Positions 6,069 to 11,655 of a DNA stretch of 11,655 nt are shown in pieces. Source of the DNA: Planctomycetota bacterium (GTDB lineage Bacteria; Planctomycetota; Planctomycetia; Isosphaerales; Isosphaeraceae); NCBI GenBank assembly GCA_021778575.1, contig JAJYCH010000067.1, positions 1 to 11,655 of the forward strand, in the 5' to 3' direction. Numbering within the stretch: position 1 is the stretch's first letter; each line of letters opens with the position of its first letter. Position numbers and translations under genes: made by a program. The notes under the pieces are model-generated. The model had not been told where the DNA came from. It saw only the letters and a list, made by a program, of their open reading frames with translations, and searched no databases.

Positions 6069-7171
6069 ACACTGATCTCGCGGAGATACTGCGGACGCCA
6101 GTCGGCACCCAGGCCGCGCTTGATCACCTTGTCGAGATAGATGATGTCGTGCCGCTGCTTCTCCAGGAGCCGGGTGATGCACCAGGAGTCGACCGAGACG
6201 CTATCGGTACCGACGACGATCGTGTCCGACTTCTTGACGTCGTTCAGGCTGCCGCCGGTCGGGCCGTTGCGCATCAGGAGCTTCCGGCCGTCGGCGATGA
6301 CCAGGGTCGGCTTCATCATCAGAGCGAAGTCGGAGATGATCCCGTGGATGTTCTGGTGGAACTGCGCCCGGGGGTTGCCGAGCAGTCCGTACCAGTTCTT
6401 GAGCGTGACCGTCGCCTTGCAGAGGTTGTGGTCCTTGACCGGCGAGATCCCGATGACCTTGGTGGCCTCGCGGAACGGCCGGTAGAACATGTTCCAGGTG
6501 CCGGTGATGGTCTCGCCGCCGACGTAGAGCGGTTCGAAGTAGCTGCTCTGGGGCATCATCAGTTCGGCCCCGGCGCGGAGCGCGGCGTCGCCGACCTTGG
6601 TCTTGAAGAAGCAGCCTTCGGGGTTATTGATCGGGTTGTCGCAGACGATCACCTTGCGAGCGCCATTGGCCAGGCAAAGTTTGACGACGGCCGAAACCGT
6701 GTCCGGCGAGGTCGTGGCACCCAGGTCGGGGTTCTTGTCGAAGGCGACGTTGGGCTTGATGACGACGACATCGCCGCGAGTGATGAAGTGCTTGACGCCG
6801 TGCTCGCTCATCTCCCCCATCGCCGCCTTGACCATCCTCAGCGCCTGTTCCTCGCGAGCGATCGTCTCGAGTTCCTTCGAGGCGAAATTCTCGGTCACCA
6901 GCGACGGCGAGCGAACCACGACCATGTTCGGTCGGCTCGGGCTGATCTGGACCGAGTAGTCCTTGAGCTTGACGGGGGGCGGCGGCTTGACGCCTTCCAT
7001 GCCCCACTTGTCCTTCAGGAGCAGGCCAGCGCCGACGGCACCGCCCGCCACCAGCCCGAAGCCACCAACCTGGTTGACGAACTGCCTCCTCGAGAACGAC
7101 TGGTCGGCCGGGTTCACCCCGCCGAGTCGTTCCAGATTTTTCTGCTGGGTCCGCGTCAGTTTCTCGCTCAT
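6065..7171 (-). CDS. DUF362 domain protein with Tat signal
   Basis: From ATG at 7171 (GAGG 7 nt upstream) the product is 368 residues; the upstream extension of the frame is Pro/Arg-rich and lacks a ribosome site. A Tat motif SRRQFV (27-32) precedes a glycine-rich hydrophobic stretch (36-52) with no obvious AxA cleavage site, so the protein is probably exported folded and may stay anchored. The DUF362 core follows: VVVIKPNVAF (135-144), GATTSPDTVSAVVKL (151-165), GARKVIVCDNP (170-180), PVKDHNLCKATVTLKNWYG (244-262) and the C-terminal VGTDSVSVDSW (320-330). It has no CxxCxxC ferredoxin motif, unlike some DUF362 proteins, so electrons would have to come from a partner such as the polyferredoxin of the same operon. 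It lies 91 nt after the DUF6599-type gene and overlaps the first Uma2 by 4 nt. Confidence 0.87.
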   Translation of the reverse strand: MSEKLTRTQQKNLERLGGVNPADQSFSRRQFVNQVGGFGLVAGGAVGAGLLLKDKWGMEGVKPPPPVKLKDYSVQISPSRPNMVVVRSPSLVTENFASKELETIAREEQALRMVKAAMGEMSEHGVKHFITRGDVVVIKPNVAFDKNPDLGATTSPDTVSAVVKLCLANGARKVIVCDNPINNPEGCFFKTKVGDAALRAGAELMMPQSSYFEPLYVGGETITGTWNMFYRPFREATKVIGISPVKDHNLCKATVTLKNWYGLLGNPRAQFHQNIHGIISDFALMMKPTLVIADGRKLLMRNGPTGGSLNDVKKSDTIVVGTDSVSVDSWCITRLLEKQRHDIIYLDKVIKRGLGADWRPQYLREISV

Positions 7172-7262
7172 CGGGGGACCTCGGTCGGGTAGGGGTGAAT
7201 CGTCGGGGTCTGATAGGGGTCTGGTAAGAAGGCGGGACGTCGTATCCGGAAGAGATCGACGA

Positions 7263-8948
7263 TCAGTCTTGCTCGCCTTCAGTCGGTTTCTCGGTTTTTG
7301 GTTCGGCCGGAGCCCCTTTGGGGAGGTCATTCGGCAACGACCTGACAAAGCTTCGGGCGAACGTATCGGCCATCTCGCGTGCCTTGGCCTCGTTATTGGC
7401 CGAGTCGGCGGCTCCGTTGGCCCCGCCAATCACGTTGCCTTTGCGGAAGATGGCGTCGACCAGGCCGATGCTCGAACTGACGAAAAATTGGTCGGCCCCT
7501 TCGGTGGACAGGACCTTGGGATCGCCGCCGTTCTTCCTGGCCGATTCGATGTACTTCTCGAAGATCGCCTTGGCCTCGTCGTCGGTGGCATACGGGCGGA
7601 GGAAGCCTTGCCAGGTGACGGTGGCATCTTTGTAGTCGGCCATGAAGACGTCGGCCAGAAAGCTATAGCCGAACACGTCCTGAGACACGTAGGTCGGGGC
7701 TCCGCGCCCCTGTCCCTTGGGGAACATGGCATAAATAGCGTCCTGCAAGGCCGTCGCCTTGTTGGGCGTCGCCTCGCCCCCTTCGCTGTGCTCGGGAACT
7801 TGTTTGACGGCGATCTTCCTGGCCAGTTCGAGCGCGATCGCCGCGAACTGCTTGTCGTCCTTGGTCGAGACGATCTGGGTATAGAAGGGGTCGGCGTAGA
7901 ACAGGAGGCTTCCGGCCGAGGAATAACCTTCGGTCCCGATCTTGATCGGCTCAAACCCGGCCTCGGGCTTCTCCGAGTTGTATTTCGACTGGGCCCGGAA
8001 CGGCTTGGTGTGGTCGAACTCGAAGATGTAGACCTGAATCTCGTTCGAGTCGTCCGTGACCGGATGGTATGAGGCGTAGGCCATTCCCGTTACGTTGTTC
8101 TGGGTGAAGCTCTCGGCCCGGCCGTCGATCTTCTCGAACAGGTTCTCGGCGTTGAACGATTCGAGGTGCTTGGTGCCGTTCTTGCCCAGGGTCCAGCCGG
8201 CCGGGAGATCGACCAGGGGGAGCATCGAAGCCAGGGTCCGCTGGGGTTCGGGAACAGCGGCCAGCTCGGCGTCGGCCTCGGCCTTTGCCAGTCCGGCGGA
8301 AGCGGGCGCGGCGGCCACCGGAGCGCCGATGGCCGAGGGCATGGGTTGCGCGGCGGCGTACATGATCTGGGGAGGGCCGGGGGGCAAGGCAGCCGGCGGG
8401 GCGGTGAAGTCCATCAACTGCTGAGGGGCGTCGACGCCGATCGAGCGACGAACCGCCGCCAGTTTCTCGAGAACCGAGGGCAAGGTCTGAGCCGTGGCGG
8501 GAGACTGGCTCGATGCCGCTCGCATCGCGAGCATCGCTTCATCGAGCTTCTTCACCGTATCGACCAGGTTCTTCCGCTCCTCGTTCAGGCTCTTTTCTTT
8601 TTCTTTAACGGCTTCGTCCGCCTTGACCAGCGTGTCGTACCTCGCCCCTTGTTCGAGAACCGACCAGGGCTTGTTCGGGTCGAACTCGTAGCGGTCCTTG
8701 TCGAAGTACTGGCTCTTGATCACAAGCGCCGCGAAGATCGCGGGGATTCCCATCACCAGAAGCATCCCGACGATGATCGACGCGAAGCTCGGCTTCATCA
8801 TCACCCGGCCACGCCTGGCCTGGAACCAGTCCATTCGACCGAGAATCGCGAAGGCGATCGGTGTCGAAGCAATCGCGATCAGCGCGGCGAGGAGAGCCAC
8901 CGCCTGGATCGGTGAATCGTTGAAATAATCGGAGAGCTTGGAAGTCAC
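7263..8948 (-). CDS. DUF6599-type protein with two N-terminal membrane segments
   Basis: I choose GTG at 8948 (561 residues): AAGGG lies 7 nt upstream, and the only upstream ATG (9047) lies inside the predicted promoter. Hydrophobic segments at about 15-37 and 56-77 are followed by a charged probable coiled coil (107-143), an Ala/Pro-rich linker (145-235) and a folded C-terminal region. That region opens with LVDLPAGWTL and has SFNAENLFEKIDGRAESF (264-281), the 'ENLFeyIDGgAe' hallmark I associate with DUF6599. Later parts (SSAGSLLFYADPFYTQIV; DVFGYSFLADVFMADYKD) also fit that family. Function is unknown; the location is presumably membrane-anchored with the large domain outside the cytoplasm. 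It is the first gene of the operon and the last ~25 residues are a disordered Lys/Glu/Pro tail. Family call is from motif memory, not a search. Confidence 0.75.
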   Translation of the reverse strand: MTSKLSDYFNDSPIQAVALLAALIAIASTPIAFAILGRMDWFQARRGRVMMKPSFASIIVGMLLVMGIPAIFAALVIKSQYFDKDRYEFDPNKPWSVLEQGARYDTLVKADEAVKEKEKSLNEERKNLVDTVKKLDEAMLAMRAASSQSPATAQTLPSVLEKLAAVRRSIGVDAPQQLMDFTAPPAALPPGPPQIMYAAAQPMPSAIGAPVAAAPASAGLAKAEADAELAAVPEPQRTLASMLPLVDLPAGWTLGKNGTKHLESFNAENLFEKIDGRAESFTQNNVTGMAYASYHPVTDDSNEIQVYIFEFDHTKPFRAQSKYNSEKPEAGFEPIKIGTEGYSSAGSLLFYADPFYTQIVSTKDDKQFAAIALELARKIAVKQVPEHSEGGEATPNKATALQDAIYAMFPKGQGRGAPTYVSQDVFGYSFLADVFMADYKDATVTWQGFLRPYATDDEAKAIFEKYIESARKNGGDPKVLSTEGADQFFVSSSIGLVDAIFRKGNVIGGANGAADSANNEAKAREMADTFARSFVRSLPNDLPKGAPAEPKTEKPTEGEQD

Positions 8949-9013
8949 GACCGAGCCCTTCTGGAAACGCAACTCGACCCGGCCCCGGGCCGATCGAAAA
9001 TGTTGAACGAGGG

Positions 9014-9041
9014 TTGTACCGGGCCAGTATCGGATTATAAG
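9014..9041 (+). promoter_or_regulatory. Possible overlapping divergent promoter
   Basis: On the plus strand, TTGTAC (9014-9019) lies 16 nt before TATAAG (9036-9041). The -10 box uses the same AT-rich bases as the minus-strand promoter. It would drive the ORFs starting at 9079 and 9309. The -35 match is weak. If real, the two promoters compete for one site. Confidence 0.3.
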
Positions 9042-9063
9042 CGACAAACACTTCGTTCGGCAA
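9034..9063 (-). promoter_or_regulatory. Sigma70-like promoter for the DUF6599-DUF362-Uma2-polyferredoxin operon
   Basis: On the minus strand, TTGCCG (9058-9063) and a consensus TATAAT (9034-9039) are separated by 18 nt. Transcription would start near 9027, leaving a leader of about 78 nt before the GTG at 8948. A perfect -10 box in a GC-rich intergenic region is unlikely by chance. Confidence 0.6.
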
Positions 9064-9078
9064 CGAGGGAAATCAGCG

Positions 9079-9312
9079 ATGAACCTGGAAAACTCGGCCC
9101 GACGTCAATCTGGTCGAGGCGACGGTCCTGGTCGATCGACCCTGACAATTCACATGGCGGAGCTTGATTTCGCGAAGTCTTCGACGGGTCGGTCACGGAG
9201 AGCAAGCCTGCTTGACAGCCGATCGACGGTACTTCAAGCTGGAAGTGCCCAGGAACGCCTGGCCCGAACGGTTGAGAACCTGAAGTCGTCCACGAGCCCA
9301 GGAACCGAATGA
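9079..9312 (+). CDS. Possible small protein upstream of and coupled to the zinc-ribbon protein
   Basis: This is a 77-residue ORF with ATG at 9079, preceded by GAGGGA (9065-9070) at 8-nt spacing. Its TGA overlaps the next ATG as ATGA. The protein is hydrophilic, rich in Ser, Arg and Gly, with no membrane segment, Cys pair or recognisable motif. The good ribosome site and stop/start overlap favour a real leader or accessory gene; the low-complexity composition argues against. The rest of the 8949-9308 intergenic region holds only the promoter(s) and a short perfect palindrome, GGTCGATCGACC (9130-9141). Confidence 0.35.
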   Translation: MNLENSARRQSGRGDGPGRSTLTIHMAELDFAKSSTGRSRRASLLDSRSTVLQAGSAQERLARTVENLKSSTSPGTE

Positions 9313-10079
9313 TCATCCCCATCGGTCGGATCAGTTCCGACCGGCTGCTTGGACGGGTGGCCGATTTTTGCCCGTTCTGTCGGGGCGTCCGGCCGTTCCG
9401 GATCTTCCGGATCGAGAGCTATCAGCACGTCCTGTACCTTCCCGCCGGCCCTCGGCTCGACGTCGGGCGATCGAAGGTCTGCGAGACCTGCCGGCTCCGG
9501 AGCGCGGCCGACCCGACGAATTACTCGGCCGTCTCGACCGACGACGACGCCAATCTGGAGCAGTTGATCGCCGAGACCAACCCTGAGTTCCGGCGGAACT
9601 GGGCATCGCGACTCCTGCTCGAAGAACGGATCAAGGCCCGCAGGCTGAGCCCTGGCGAACGCGCGGGACTTCTCCGCGAACCGTTCCTGATGGCGGCCGA
9701 GGTTCTTGCCCGGCGCAATGACGAAGCCCGGCTCGACCAGCCCACCAAGTTTGGTTGCCTGGGAACATTCTTGTTGCCCGTGGCCTGCATGCTCGGGCTT
9801 CCGCTGGTCTGGAATTCGACGCGACCCGAGCGCGAGAAGGTTGCCGTGGTCGCCGGGGGAGCGTGCCTGGCGTTCACCTTTCTGGCCGTCGTGACCGATG
9901 CCCGGCGTCATGCTCGGAGAGCCGTCGTCCCTCGGCTGGTCGAGTCGTTACGACCGCTCGACCCATCGAGTGAGGAGGTCGAGCTGATCCTCGGGTCGCT
10001 CCGAGAGGATCGCTCGCCCCTGGCCGAGGTAGTCACCGCCCGCGAGGTCAGCAACCGGTTGCTCGAATGGCCGGAGTGA
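9309..10079 (+). CDS. Hypothetical membrane protein with N-terminal zinc ribbon
   Basis: The 256-residue product begins with a four-cysteine zinc-ribbon pattern: CPFC (C21/C24) and CETC (C58/C61), with a strand-rich span between them. A charged, probably helical region follows (80-145), then two hydrophobic segments at about 149-168 and 177-196, and a hydrophilic C-terminus (197-256) that should lie on the same side as the ribbon. I do not recognise a family; zinc-ribbon plus two-TM proteins of this layout are common among uncharacterised planctomycete proteins. The start ATG has AGGA 7 nt upstream and overlaps a 77-residue ORF by 4 nt. The gene diverges from the redox operon and converges on the DUF1559 gene with only 13 nt between stop codons. 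Confidence 0.75.
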   Translation: MIIPIGRISSDRLLGRVADFCPFCRGVRPFRIFRIESYQHVLYLPAGPRLDVGRSKVCETCRLRSAADPTNYSAVSTDDDANLEQLIAETNPEFRRNWASRLLLEERIKARRLSPGERAGLLREPFLMAAEVLARRNDEARLDQPTKFGCLGTFLLPVACMLGLPLVWNSTRPEREKVAVVAGGACLAFTFLAVVTDARRHARRAVVPRLVESLRPLDPSSEEVELILGSLREDRSPLAEVVTAREVSNRLLEWPE

Positions 10080-10092
10080 GCCTGATTCGTTG

Positions 10093-11046
10093 TCAGAACT
10101 CATCCAAGGTTTCTCCCCCCGAAACAGTTGCCAGCTTGCGAAGCTGTGCGGCCGCCGAGTAGCGGAGAAACCTGACAGAACCGTCGACAAAGAGGAAATT
10201 TGCCCCGCCAGGGTGCAAGCTCCAATAATGGGTAGAGTCACATTCGTTTGTTGTAGTGCCTTGCCGAAAAAAGTTTAGCGGAATTCCGGGAGGGTTAGCC
10301 CAGGAGGCCAGCTCGCCTGAGCAGCCTGGGTCCACGTAACTGGTGCCACCGTCGGCAGGCACCTCGAAATCGTTGGCCGATTGGGGAACATTACCGAGGT
10401 CGTGCATCGTGTACCACCAGCCAAGGCTGAAAGAATCAGGTGGAGGCCGCTCACCAACAGCCACGGTGTTGCTCAATCCGTCCGTCACCGACTCGGGGCT
10501 CAACCCTTTGCCGCTCCCAAAAAGTCCGGATTTGAAATCGTCAGAATATCCAGTCATACCTACGTAAGATGTGAACGAAAGAGAGATATTAGTCTGGTAT
10601 GCTTTTGGTTGGCCAAGACGTCCATCCGCCGGGCAAATATATTCGGAAATCACAACATCGCGAAGTCCGGCGTGTGGTGCTGAGAACGGATCGGCCTCGG
10701 CCTTGTACGCGGACACGATTGCGTCCCAAAGACCGGCCTTCTCAAGGTACGGCAAAATGAAAACGTGCCAACTCATCCCTTGATGACTGTAGTTTGAGCC
10801 CGTAAGATAAGTCGGCCTAGGCGATTGTGGCGGGAAGGTGCCGTAGACGACCTGATGATGCTGAAGCGCCATGCCGACTTGTTTGAGATTGTTTGAGCAC
10901 GAAAGGCGAGCAGCAGACGCACGCGAACTTTGAATGGCGAGCACCGTCAAGGCGGCGACAACTCCGATGATCGTGATGACGACCAGTAATTCGATCAGCG
11001 TAAATCCTCGTGACCGACTCCTGTTCCGGCGCGAACGACCAGTCAT
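10093..11046 (-). CDS. DUF1559 family prepilin-like protein
   Basis: From ATG at 11046 (GGAG upstream) the product is 317 residues. A basic leader, TGRSRRNRSRSRG, runs into FTLIELLVVITIIGVV: cleavage and methylation by prepilin peptidase is expected between G14 and F15, giving a pseudopilin-like N-terminal helix. The DUF1559 pattern continues with LSCSNNLKQVGMALQHH (48-64), YTMHDLG, and the closing HPGGANFLFVDGSV, a textbook H-X9-DG motif (H278, D288-G289). These proteins occur in tens to hundreds of copies in planctomycete genomes and are probably surface or secretion-system pseudopilins; their roles are unknown. By eye the gene has lower GC and more A/T-ending codons than its neighbours to the left. 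It follows a truncated ORF on the same strand with a 41-nt gap. Confidence 0.88.
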   Translation of the reverse strand: MTGRSRRNRSRSRGFTLIELLVVITIIGVVAALTVLAIQSSRASAARLSCSNNLKQVGMALQHHQVVYGTFPPQSPRPTYLTGSNYSHQGMSWHVFILPYLEKAGLWDAIVSAYKAEADPFSAPHAGLRDVVISEYICPADGRLGQPKAYQTNISLSFTSYVGMTGYSDDFKSGLFGSGKGLSPESVTDGLSNTVAVGERPPPDSFSLGWWYTMHDLGNVPQSANDFEVPADGGTSYVDPGCSGELASWANPPGIPLNFFRQGTTTNECDSTHYWSLHPGGANFLFVDGSVRFLRYSAAAQLRKLATVSGGETLDEF

Positions 11047-11087
11047 GTTCGGTTCTCCACCACGGGAACAAACTAAGACAAGGGCGA

Positions 11088-11528
11088 TCACCGCTCGATT
11101 GGACCAATAAGGACATGCGCTGTCACCGGACGCTCGCCAGACTCATCCTTCACTTTGAAGATCACATCCATCTCTTTTGACGACGATACCGGTACCGAAC
11201 CAAGAAACGTCACCCCAATCCGGTAAAAAGACGATCGCTGAGCGTCAGGCTGCTCGACAGTCACCCTAAGATCTACCGATCCGCTCGCCGGGGTAATGGT
11301 AAATGACTTGTCCGAATGGGATCGGCACAAAAGCCAACCGGAATAGCTCGGCTCTCCACTCTCATACCTGGGCAATACCAGACGTTTCGGAATGATCGAG
11401 ATATCAGAGGACAAACTTGCTGAGGTGACGACCTTTCCCAGAACTTTACCTTCATGGACAAATTCCAGTTCTTCTCGGACGTTTCGCTCTTCGCCTTGTA
11501 ACGAGCACGCTAAATCGACGTATCCTAG
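11088..11528 (-). pseudogene. 5'-truncated gene, possible DUF1573-like C-terminal remnant
   Basis: The coherent reading frame runs from about 11528 (GYVDLACSLQGEE) to TGA at 11088, 146 residues. There is no ATG, GTG or TTG in it before TTG at 11414, which would give only 108 residues. The visible pattern is a beta-rich domain: a short linker (REELEFVHEGKVLG), IIPKRLVLPRY, FTITPASG, RIGVTFLGSVP, EMDVIFKVKDESGE and a final VTAHVLIGP. This resembles the Ig-like DUF1573 repeats often encoded beside DUF1559 in planctomycetes, but the assignment is tentative. The upstream half with the usual SCGCT motif is absent. The frame meets an apparent insertion-sequence end at 11525-11529, which would explain the missing start. 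A short expressed protein from 11414 cannot be excluded. Confidence 0.45.
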
Positions 11529-11655
11529 TACTACAGCGCTAAGTCTTTCCCCAGGCGCACCGGGGGATTTCGCTCAGTTTGATACCCAACGCTCGCAATT
11601 TCTTTCGGGACGCCTTCGTGTGGCTCTTCCGCGCCGTCGCGTTTCTCTTCTGCGT
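11525..11655 (-). mobile_element. Probable end of an insertion sequence (IS701-like candidate), cut by the window edge
   Basis: CTAG (11525-11528) followed by TACTACAGCGCTAAG fits a terminal inverted repeat next to a 4-bp YTAR target duplication, as known for IS701-family elements. On the minus strand a frame open from the window edge ends at TAG (11539-11541), 10 nt inside this boundary. It encodes 38 very basic residues (ARKSHTKASRKKLRALG, then EIPRCAWGKT), plausible as a transposase C-terminus. The coding-like frame of the neighbouring gene begins exactly at the boundary. The other end of the element and most of the transposase are outside the window, so the family is an inference. Confidence 0.45.

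Noticed and set aside
4651..6075. Plus-strand frame of 474 residues across the Uma2 pair
   Set aside because: It runs antisense over two well-supported genes and repeats itself only because those genes are duplicated.
6149..8072. Plus-strand frames of 347 and 369 residues opposite DUF362 and DUF6599
   Set aside because: Low-complexity Asp/Val/Arg-rich antisense shadows with no ribosome site of note or motif.
9035..9322. Minus-strand 95-residue ORF in the divergent intergenic region
   Set aside because: It ends inside the -10 box of the operon promoter, lacks a ribosome site and shows no motif.
1..11655. Frequent GATCG/CGATCG words and short palindromes such as GGTCGATCGACC
   Set aside because: They occur throughout coding sequence, consistent with codon and base bias (Ile/Asp/Arg codons); no regular spacing was seen, so no array or CRISPR.
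11539..11655. Frame 3 minus-strand peptide ending GKDLAL as the missing N-terminus of the DUF1573-like gene by frameshift
   Set aside because: It shows no Ig-like pattern or SCGCT motif, and the insertion-sequence boundary explains the break better.

Overview
The window looks like part of a planctomycete chromosome, most like the Isosphaeraceae/Gemmatales type. By eye it is GC-rich (about 60-65%). It carries a DUF1559 prepilin-like gene with an N-terminal methylation motif and an H-X9-DG C-terminus, tandem Uma2 (PD-(D/E)XK) genes, a Tat-exported DUF362 protein and a DUF6599-type protein, a combination typical of that phylum. The taxonomic call is an inference from gene content only.

Layout. 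Positions 1-635 (+) hold the 3' end of a gene whose Gly/Pro/Arg-rich tail is built from a 144-bp in-frame repeat. Positions 660-1532 (+) encode PyrK, the FAD/[2Fe-2S] electron-transfer subunit of class 1B dihydroorotate dehydrogenase. Positions 1572-2211 hold a short minus-strand gene remnant, a MITE-like palindromic element (about 1945-2110) and a terminator-like hairpin (2167-2195).

Positions 8948 down to 2212 (-) form one apparent operon of six genes: a two-TM DUF6599-type protein, a Tat-signal DUF362 protein, three Uma2-family proteins (the first two a tandem duplicate) and a 621-residue polyferredoxin that reads as a NapH-NapG fusion. The genes are tightly packed, with ATGA and TGATG junctions at both edges of the Uma2 block. 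A good sigma70-like promoter (TTGCCG-18-TATAAT) lies upstream at 9034-9063, and the hairpin at 2167-2195 follows the last stop. I infer an extracytoplasmic redox module (DUF6599, DUF362, NapGH-like quinol/ferredoxin protein) into which a Uma2 cassette has been inserted and translationally coupled. This is the best candidate here for an undescribed system.

Positions 9079-10079 (+) hold a possible 77-residue ORF overlapping by ATGA a 256-residue zinc-ribbon/two-TM protein, divergent from the operon. Positions 10093-11655 (-) have visibly lower GC: a DUF1559 gene, preceded by the C-terminal remnant of what may be a DUF1573-like gene. That remnant is cut at about 11525-11528 by what looks like the end of an insertion sequence running off the window edge.
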